DNA from: Dendrophyllia cribrosa
Lineage: Eukaryota > Cnidaria > Anthozoa > Scleractinia > Dendrophylliidae
Direction: 5' to 3'
DNA length: 64,000 bases
Assembly: GCA_024195265.1 (NCBI GenBank)
Contig: JAJLRJ010000010.1
Span: 29,655,176-29,719,175 of the forward strand
The position numbers and the translations under genes were made by a program. How positions within the stretch are numbered: position 1 is the first letter of the stretch; each line of letters opens with the position of its first letter. Of the stretch, positions 56,173 through 64,000 are shown in pieces. The notes beneath the pieces were generated by a model. The model saw only the letters and a program-made list of their open reading frames with translations, did not search any database and was not told the origin of the DNA.

Positions 56173-56317
56173 AAGTTATATAAAAATGACAAATAACTCT
56201 GTCCAATATAATGCACAAAGTTTGTTAAACAATACTTGCATGCAATCCTGGACATAAGCAAATGTGATGTGACTTTTTTTTGAGCTGAAAGTATCAACAG
56301 CACGGTTTATAACTAAC

Positions 56318-58684
56318 CTTTCTTCTAAATCGTTCCCTCTCCACTTGGTCACGCAAAAGAGAATTTTCAGACAGAAGTGTCTTGTCACTGCTAACTTTCC
56401 CACTTGGAATCGCCTTCAGCTTTCTATCCCCAGAAAATGAGACCATTTGTCTGCCTGATTGATCATGAGATGGCATGACTTGCTCACCATTTTGAAAATG
56501 GACCTTTGATAAATGTATACACAAACATTTGTTACAGTTACACTAAGCTTTATGACAAGATAGCCTTAAAATTGTTCAAGTTTATTTGACATTCATAATC
56601 CATCCTATCATTGATCTTAGCTTGTTTTTAATGCATGATTAAAAAAATGAGCTACAGGTGGCACACACTGCCACACAAATAAATAAATAAATGAATAAAT
56701 AAATAAATAGTAAATAAATATTAATGGTTTTCCTCTCTCCTCAAAAACTAACCTCCAAATTCCAATTAGATCTGGAAAGTGTCCCCAATTAGTACTCGCG
56801 TGCTAAATTTCATTTTTATTTGGTGTAATAACCGCTACCATTGCGGCCTTTAATAATAATTATTAGTGCTCACTTTGTGGCTTACAGCATATACAGTGTA
56901 ATTGTAACACTCATGCCAGGTATTTGTGCAACAAAGGATGAGCTTCAGATGCTGAGGAAAGTTCATGACCAGCTCAAGGAGAATTACCTGTAGTTCTGAA
57001 TGTGGTGAGGAGTTTGGTAGAAGTCTGTGTAACAATGCTGTTGTGTCCACGCTAAGAACAGATTCCTTCTCCCCTTCATTGTCTTGAGTTTCATAATCTG
57101 AAAAATGCAAAAAACTTTGTGTAAAGATTAAATACAGTAGACTCTGGTTGCTATTTTAATCTGGGATGCCAACGTTCTCGCTACTTTAGGACCCCATTAA
57201 ATTTAGATGACAATTGAACGACTGTGGACTGTATTTTAAACCTTTCATTACTGGTACAAACTGGGTTGTTTGCAGGCGTCGCTGTGTCGGGAAGAGGGAG
57301 CTGGGGATAGAGGGAAAGGATATCTGCAATAAAGACTCCCATTTGATCATTTCTGCGGATGCTGACAGCTGCAAAATTCCGATCGGCTAATTCACACTGG
57401 GCGGTAAATATAGTAAATTCTGGCATGAAGTCAGCCACGTGAAAAGCGTGCGCCAGTGTCTGATCGGTGAACATATTGACAGTTGACATAATTCAATCAC
57501 CAGGAGCCCAGTTCTTATAGCAGGCGTTCCTTCCCATCTCCCCCTCTCCTTTTCCGCGCCCCCTCCCCCCTCCCCATTTACGCTGGCCATGCAGGCTACC
57601 TTGCTAAAAGCTCCTACCTGCAGTTGTAGTGCTTGATGCATGGTTGTAATCTCCCTGATCAGAGAACCCTTTACAGTTTTGCAGCATCATGTGAAGATGT
57701 CCTCTTACTTGCTCCATTTCCTGAATATCGGCATTTGTGACACTGCTTAAGTCCAGTCCCTTCTGTTAACACAAGTCATAAGGAAGATACATGTAAGTGT
57801 TACCGGTGTAATGCAAGTCATGCCATATACTGTGTCACTTGATAAAGTTTTTAACCAGTATTTTTGAAACTTTTTAACATTTTTCTAATAACTCTTAAGT
57901 GTTATGCTTCTGTATCAAATGACAGTTTTCCGCCAAATATTGCCAAATGTCACCAAAATAATCTAAATTGGATAAAAAGAATCTAAAGAGCAAAATAGAA
58001 CATTAAGTACTGGTAGTTTGTGAATAAAGTGCAGAATACAAGGATGAATGTACAGTTCATTAAATTTGATCTCATGGCTTGTCCACGCAGTCAAGCAATC
58101 AAAATTGCCATTCCAGTCAAACTTAGGGTTTTTTAGTTGTTATAATAATAATTATCTCTTCTGTTTTTTTTTCCCTTCCTTTTTCAAGACAATAAAGCAA
58201 GCAAGCTCCTGTCCATACCCATAAAAGTGCTTCTCCCCCACCTTGTGAAAAGATCTTTGCTAAAATGTTTGCCAGGATCTTCATGAGATCCACATTGAGT
58301 CCTTGGTGATCTTGAAATGATCAGTACAGATTAACAGATTTTTCAAAGATCTTTAAAAACCTTGAAGAATCAATCCAGGCAGATCTAAAAAGATCTTTAT
58401 ATAGATTCTCAAAGATTCTGAAAGGTTTTACAACAAGGCAACTCAAAAGGAGTTGCGGCGCTGTAAAATGTGAGACATTAAATGATTCTCACCAGATCGG
58501 GGTCTTGGCTCATCATGGAGAATAATCCTCCATTACCCATCTGAGGAGGAGGTGAAATGTCTGGAGTTACTGGATTAAACATGTGAACATGTTGAGACTT
58601 GACATCATCTGCCACTGACATGGTGTATGTCACAGAGGAATCATACGGAAGGGAGGTTGACGTGGATTGAGGACTGTATTCCAT
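56318..58684 (-). pseudogene. CNTROB: Centrobin copy 2, truncated after coding exon 4
   Basis: Exons 58493-58684, 57618-57762, 56988-57097 and 56318-56503 match copy 1 with intact splice sites and frame (211 codons). Copy 1's exon 5 and all coiled-coil exons are absent, because the duplicated segment stops at 56173 inside the following intron. Reading through the exon 4 donor would add seven residues (VSYKPCC) and a stop. Differences from copy 1 in these exons are three silent changes and T58M. Any product would lack the coiled coil. If the segment is a misplaced haplotype, the missing exons may simply be elsewhere. Confidence 0.85.
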
Positions 58685-59499
58685 TGTGGACTCCGCAAGA
58701 ACACAGATTTAACAAAATGAATATGACTGAAAGAAAGCAAATACAAATGATGTTTTAAAGCAAAAATGGCATTGTGGAAATCTTTCAATGATCTTGAGGA
58801 ACTTTAATAAGGATCTCCATATAGGATCTGGTGTAGATCTTGTTAAGGATCCTCTAAAATCTTAAATGATCTTGTAGAAATTTTGCACAAATCTGCATCA
58901 TGCAGGTATTATGATGTTATTATTGCACTACATGTATATGTTTACAGCAAACTCGAGAAAGATGTTTACACTGCACGGTACACTTGTTCATATAGCAGGT
59001 AGATCTAGAGTGTAAGTGAAAGGCCTCTATCCATGCAAATTTTGGAACTGCCACCATGTGAACACAGCCACGATGATGAGTGTAAAAAATCTTCAAAGAT
59101 CTTGTAGAAATCTTGCACAGGTTTTTGCTTGATGTTAAGTCTGATCATAATATAAGAAATACTCACGACTGACAAAATTATATGTTCACTGTAGACAGCA
59201 ATAGGAAAAAACTTGCAGTACAATTTGGATCTGTGCAAGTTTTATACCAACTTTATACACTTAGCATCCATAACAAAATTTGCACATTTGCTCCTATCCA
59301 TACAAATTTTGTTATTATAAATTTATGTCTATCTATCCTCCAGGTTCCTGCAAACATTGTTCAAGATGATAGATCCTGAAGAACTTTGCACAGATTCGAC
59401 AAAAATTTAAAGATTGTAATCATGCACACAAGTCAAAAATCATGCAAGATGGAGGACGAATTGTAGCGTGACGCCATCTGATCATTCAAGCAGATTGAA

Positions 59500-60022
59500 T
59501 AAAAGCAAAAGAAAAACTGATTTACCAAAATAAAGAGCAACAGAATTTATTCTCTCCCTTTGCAAAATGGATAACCGGTGAGTGAAAATCCGTTAAAACG
59601 CTATCGATTCGAGCTAAACTACGACCGTTGTGGAAAGCAAACAAACATAAAGATCAGAAAAATTTACACTAGTACCAGTCTCTTTTCATGCGACTGTCAA
59701 ATGAAGTATTCACGGGGAGGGGGTAGACCGGACAAAATCCTTGCCTACGAATCGTTTTAATTTCTCGTAAAATAATAATCTTTTTAAAAAAATGAAATAG
59801 ATAACAAGGAGATTAATTTATAAATATGACCTTTATTTTAATCATTTTGTAATGGCAATTTCAAGTTTAGTTCAATAAAAAGAAAACCCTGTTTACCCCT
59901 CCCCCGGTAAAGTAGTATTTTCCCGTTGTTCTGGCGGGAATTTTTCTTACATCAAAGCTTCCAATCTTGCAAACACGTTCGCTTGGCAATTTTTGTAGGT
60001 TTATTTACCGTTGCTGTGGAAC
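59500..60022. promoter_or_regulatory. Divergent CNTROB/MIS12 promoter region, copy B
   Basis: Nearly identical to copy A. The E2F-like GGCGGGAA is kept (59933-59940). The YY1-like CCATCTTG of copy A reads CCAATCTTG here through one inserted A. The centrobin first-exon donor is GTAAATC rather than GTAAGTC. Confidence 0.45.
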
Positions 60023-63000
60023 ATGGACCTAAACACCAAAAAGGCCAGAGAATACGAGTATGAGATTCAGTTCTTCGGATTCACGCCAGACTCGTTCGTA
60101 AATGGAGGTAAGCTTTGATATGAAGTCTTTCAGCGATCATCGAAGACTGAAGCTTGAGCGGCGAAAGCAAAGTAGCCGAGATTGTTTTCTTGTACGACTA
60201 TGTGGTTGACTGCTTCCAAGAACTTGAAAATCTTATCAAAAGCGAGGTAAGTTTCAACTAAATGAAATATCAGCTTCATATTGTGCTAGTCAGAATATTT
60301 GACACAGAAGTTATCGGTCATTCAGCCCCCCCGGCTTCTGTTATCCCCCCCCCCCCTCCTCCCCAATCATGCTCAGAAAACAGGGTATTTGACATTTTGT
60401 GTATGCAAGAGGCGGGAGTTGGGGGGGGGGGGGGGGGGGGGGGGGGCAGCTTGTCAAAGAAGAATAAGAGACCAAAAATGCACAGGAAGTAGGAGTGAGA
60501 TGGCACCCGGCAGTTCATTATTTTCCTTTTTGCATGCTATATGTCATTGATAGACCAACATTCCAATGAAGTACTGCCATGGTCTTAACATGAGCTAGTA
60601 CTCACCTCAACCAGAGTGACTTTGCCCCAACCTACAATCTCGGACAGAACTCGTTGAGACAGTAAGTGTTTCCGCGCGCAAGACAACCGTTAGTGTAATA
60701 TCCTGTCAAAAATCACATCTATCGAAGCCCTCCTCCGTTCAGTGTTGCTTTAGAAGGGTTGCTCAGAGACCAGGGACACTTTTTGAGTATGTACAACATT
60801 GCTTTGTGGGGGGTAGGAGGAGGTAGATATGATAATTCCTTTTATATGCTAAGAAATGCTCACAAGTGTCTCAACAGTTTTGTCCGAGATTGTAGTTCCA
60901 CAGCTATAATTTGCTAAAGAGTGGATCCGTAAAAATGTGAATCCCTGTAGGGTGTATACAATATATATTCAATAGTTTCTGTACTAATGAAGTTTGTGAA
61001 ATTTTTTCTTAGCCCTCACTGTCAAGTAATGTTAGTCAAGAACAACTTCATGCGGTAAGACCTAGTACCGGTATATAATATTTAGATAGGCTACCCTACA
61101 CTTTCATGGACGAGAAGCCCCTGAGGGCTCCAGAAAAACCCCCAGGGCGGGAGGGAGGGGAAAGAAACAAATGAAACGATGGAAGGAACAAAACAAAGTA
61201 ATCGTGTTACATCCAAGCGACAGTCGACAGCTAGCCGAGCACGGTGTGGTGTCTTGGGGCTAATTAACTTATTCCCTAGGAATATTTTTGAACTCATTGT
61301 AACAGAACATCATGTTCATGAAGAATGTAAAAAAATACATAATGTCAATACTTGTGGAGAAACTGCATATTTTATAAAAATGGAGCTCAAAGTCATGCAT
61401 GTGGCTGATCTTTGAGACTATCTACTTTGGGTGGCGTAAGTGGCAGCAGATTATATTAAACTCTGTTTCGGGTGTTTGAAGGCGCACTGGACTTCAGATC
61501 CGAAGGTCGCTGGTTGAAGCCTGGCCTCTGTTGTCCTGTTGTTTCCTGAGACAAGAAACTGTATTCCAACATTTCTCTCTCCACCCTGGTGTATAAATGG
61601 GTACTGGCAACAAAATGCTGCGGGTAGGACTAGCATCGGGGGGGTTGTGGGGGATAGCAGTAATCCTAGTTGTTTCATGTTACAGAAACCAAGTTGAGCT
61701 CCTGTCGTGTGGGCCACCTGTGGATAATGTGTCCGACTTTACCATTTACCTTACCCTCTGTTTGCATCAGGTTATGTTTAAGCATGTGAACCTTTTTTAA
61801 TTTCATTTTTTTTTTAATTTAGGAAAGTGATCAAATGGCTAATAATTTTTACAGAAGTATTGATGAGGCTTTTGACAGATTTGAGGTGAGAAACAAAGGA
61901 ACAAACTGCATCCATATCTTTAGAATTTAGTAAAACAAAGAGATTGAAAATTATTTTTTTTCTTTCCACAGATCTATGTTAAGAAGAATATCTTAAAAAT
62001 ACCTCCTCATGTTCTCCTGCCTGAAGATAAGGTTTGACAATGACCAATATTTGTTTCATGAATATTTTTATGAACTTCAGTTTAGCCAATCAGAGCAGTG
62101 AAGACTTCACTGCTCTGATTGGCTAATCAAAGGGGCTCTAAGGGCCATCTCATGAATACAAACAATTTAAGGTTAATTTTAGCTTTTCTTGATGTTTACA
62201 AATAAGAAAACATCTTAGCATGACAAAGTCTGAAACGAGACATTACGCAATACCCTGGGGAGTTTCTAAGTTAACAAGTTTATGACCGAGGGACATCGAG
62301 TGACAAATTTACATATCTGTACCTGTATACTTATCTCTTTAAACGCGCTTTGCATATTCACACGATAAAAACAGTGTTTTTAAAGCCCCAGCTAAATGGT
62401 CTGCATCATTGGTCATCAAATGTTGGTGTCATGTTGGATAACATTTATACATTCATCCAACATTTGTTGGCCAACGTTGTCGGAACTTTTAGCCGAGGCT
62501 TCATGTCAATTTCTTTATTGTTTGCTTAAGGTGCACTGTGATCATCTGCACACAGTGGAAGATGATCAGAAGATTGATAAGGAGATTGAAGAACTGGAAA
62601 GAAAAATCAAGGCAGTAAGTAACTATCATCATTGTACAAAGCTGTTTTCTCCCTTGGTGCTTATTTCTACTTGGGTGTACTGTCGAACTCCAAACATAAT
62701 GGCCCCTGTTAAATTCAGATTTAGCAACAACAACATTTTATTTTTATTTAAACACGATAAAAAATTACAGCGGAGCTGGTGTGGTCGTGTAAAAAAAAAG
62801 GGGCTGCTAGTTTCAGACTGCTGAGATATGCATGCAAACAATCCATTCCAATAAACTTCTTGAAAAAGGTAAATTTGAACCTTTGAACACAAGATATGAA
62901 AGATGGGTAAAATATCCATCATGCATCTGGGAGGGGAAGGCAGTTATTTTTGGAATTCTTTCACTGTATTCCCTTGAATAGGCACCCTTTGTTCGTGTTA

Positions 63001-64000
63001 TATCGATTGCCCCCTGTTGAATAATTGCCCTTTTTCTTGGATCAAACAGCTATAAGCAAATTCTCGAAAGGAAATCGTAACATATCAACTGCATAATGCC
63101 TGATCACTGGGAATCAAGGTTTTAGCCAGAAGGCTGTCTGGGAATCCTATGGATTTCCACTTTTATAAACATTTTGAGATGTACCTCCGCTAGATCCAGG
63201 ACGGAGGTGGGGGGTAGGGCTCTTGTACCCTTTATTCCTGGTTCCTGCCCCTTTCTTAGTGGCTCTGACATATTTGCACTTTTTCTATAGTTTGGAACAT
63301 GTTGCAAACTTTTTTCCCATTTCTCCTGCTTCCCAGCTAGCACCTTGGAAACCCCACTTTCAGGTTTCTCCCAGCTACTGCCATAAAAGAAACAGTTGCA
63401 CTAGAATAATAATGTTCAAAGTAAAAACATGTGCCTAGTAAGTCGACTATATGCACTCTTTGTTTTTCTTCACTGGATGGTTATGCAGTAACAAAATCTC
63501 AATGGCTTCTTATGTGATCACTTTTCATTTGTTCAACAGGCAAAGTATGTAAATACGGCACTGAAGCAGGAAATCAAAGATTTGGACAATGCACAAGAAC
63601 AGGTACCATGTTGCATGTTGAAATGAGCTGTGGAAAAGTCTCCCCCTAAGGCATTAGTCAAGTTTAGTATTTGCTTAATTCTTGTAATTCCAGACTCTGA
63701 CATATTAACCTATCCAGAGGGCATTTGCCAGACTCGTATGTTTTTAACCTCATAAAAGGCTGGCATATAATGTAGTTTGTTTCTGGTTATTACTACAACA
63801 GCAATGATGATAAATTTGTGGCCAACTGTTTCTAAGGTCACAATGAGATGGCAGGTCATTTGCCCACCTTTTTTCTACAACAAAGAGGCTTTTCAGGGTT
63901 TTCGTTTGAGGCCGAACGTTTTCCATTCCACGTCCGGTATTTCAGAAATATGTCGGCTACTTTACAACTTTTTAAAGTTGATTTCAATTGTTAAATTAAA
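60023..64000 (+). pseudogene. MIS12: MIS12 copy 2, exon 2 acceptor deleted, cut by the window edge
   Basis: Exon 1 is at 60023-60107 and matches copy 1. Exon 2 survives only as 60194-60246: a 70-bp deletion removes the intron end, the AG acceptor and its first 15 coding bases. Exons 61013-61054, 61823-61885, 61972-62031, 62531-62614 and 63540-63602 are intact with good splice sites; exons 8-10 would lie beyond 64000. Retaining intron 1 gives a stop within a few codons (GGT AAG CTT TGA), and skipping exon 2 shifts the frame. An AG at 60174-60175 would restore the frame if used (exon start 60176), giving AEIVFLY in place of VCNAVN. The four exon differences I see are all silent. Confidence 0.8.
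60635..60892. mobile_element. TA-flanked MITE present only in copy B
   Basis: 258 bp with ends CAATCTCGGAC / GTCCGAGATTG between two TA dinucleotides (60633-60634, 60893-60894). Copy A has the uninterrupted site CCTAGTTCC at 12402-12410. Tc1/mariner-type by target duplication. Confidence 0.9.

Larger units (their letters stand above)
56173..64000. repeat. Segmental duplication, copy B (continues off the right edge)
   Basis: Same orientation as 7491-15717, ~48.3-48.7 kb apart. Differences from copy A: no LINE at ~58955, no hAT-like MITE at ~63030, an added TA-MITE at 60635-60892, a 70-bp deletion at 60193/60194, an altered stretch at ~62727-62805 and an extra ~75 bp near 63895-63970. Confidence 0.95.

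Noticed and set aside
1..64000. CRISPR array, operons or bacterial origin
   Set aside because: The tandem repeats are satellites, microsatellites or MITE arms. GT-AG introns and animal cell-cycle genes show a eukaryotic genome.

Overview
This is eukaryotic, intron-rich animal DNA. The protein matches, the crowd of TA- and TTAA-flanked miniature elements, the Penelope-type retroelement and the decayed LRR array point to a cnidarian, most likely a stony coral. That taxonomic call is an inference. Three conserved cell-division genes were read exon by exon from splice sites and protein similarity: a centrobin gene (CNTROB, minus strand, 3' half off the left edge), a MIS12 kinetochore gene (plus strand, complete, 223 codons) and an ORC3 origin-recognition gene (minus strand, complete, 24 coding exons, 721 codons).

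Layout. 0.5-10.0 kb: CNTROB exons in repeat-filled introns. 10.0-11.7 kb: a divergent CNTROB/MIS12 promoter region with an E2F-like site. 11.7-16.3 kb: MIS12. 17.1-17.8 kb: a decayed leucine-rich-repeat array between the convergent 3' ends of MIS12 and ORC3. 17.9-49.3 kb: ORC3. Its intron 9 (8.9 kb) is almost filled by one large foldback structure, which itself holds a palindromic Penelope-like insertion with a 13-bp target duplication and hammerhead-like RNA motifs. 49.3-56.2 kb: no recognised protein gene, but a tRNA-Asn gene split by an insertion, several MITEs and a satellite block. 56.17-64.0 kb: a second, nearly identical copy of 7.49-15.7 kb. It carries a centrobin copy cut off after four coding exons and a MIS12 copy that has lost its exon 2 splice acceptor and runs off the right edge.

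The products act in the same broad process: origin licensing (ORC3), centriole duplication (centrobin) and kinetochore-microtubule attachment (MIS12). Both promoter regions carry E2F-like sequences, so S/G2-phase co-regulation is plausible but not shown. The two duplicated segments differ by clean transposon insertions with empty sites in the partner. They may be a true segmental duplication or two haplotypes placed in one contig; the sequence alone does not decide this.
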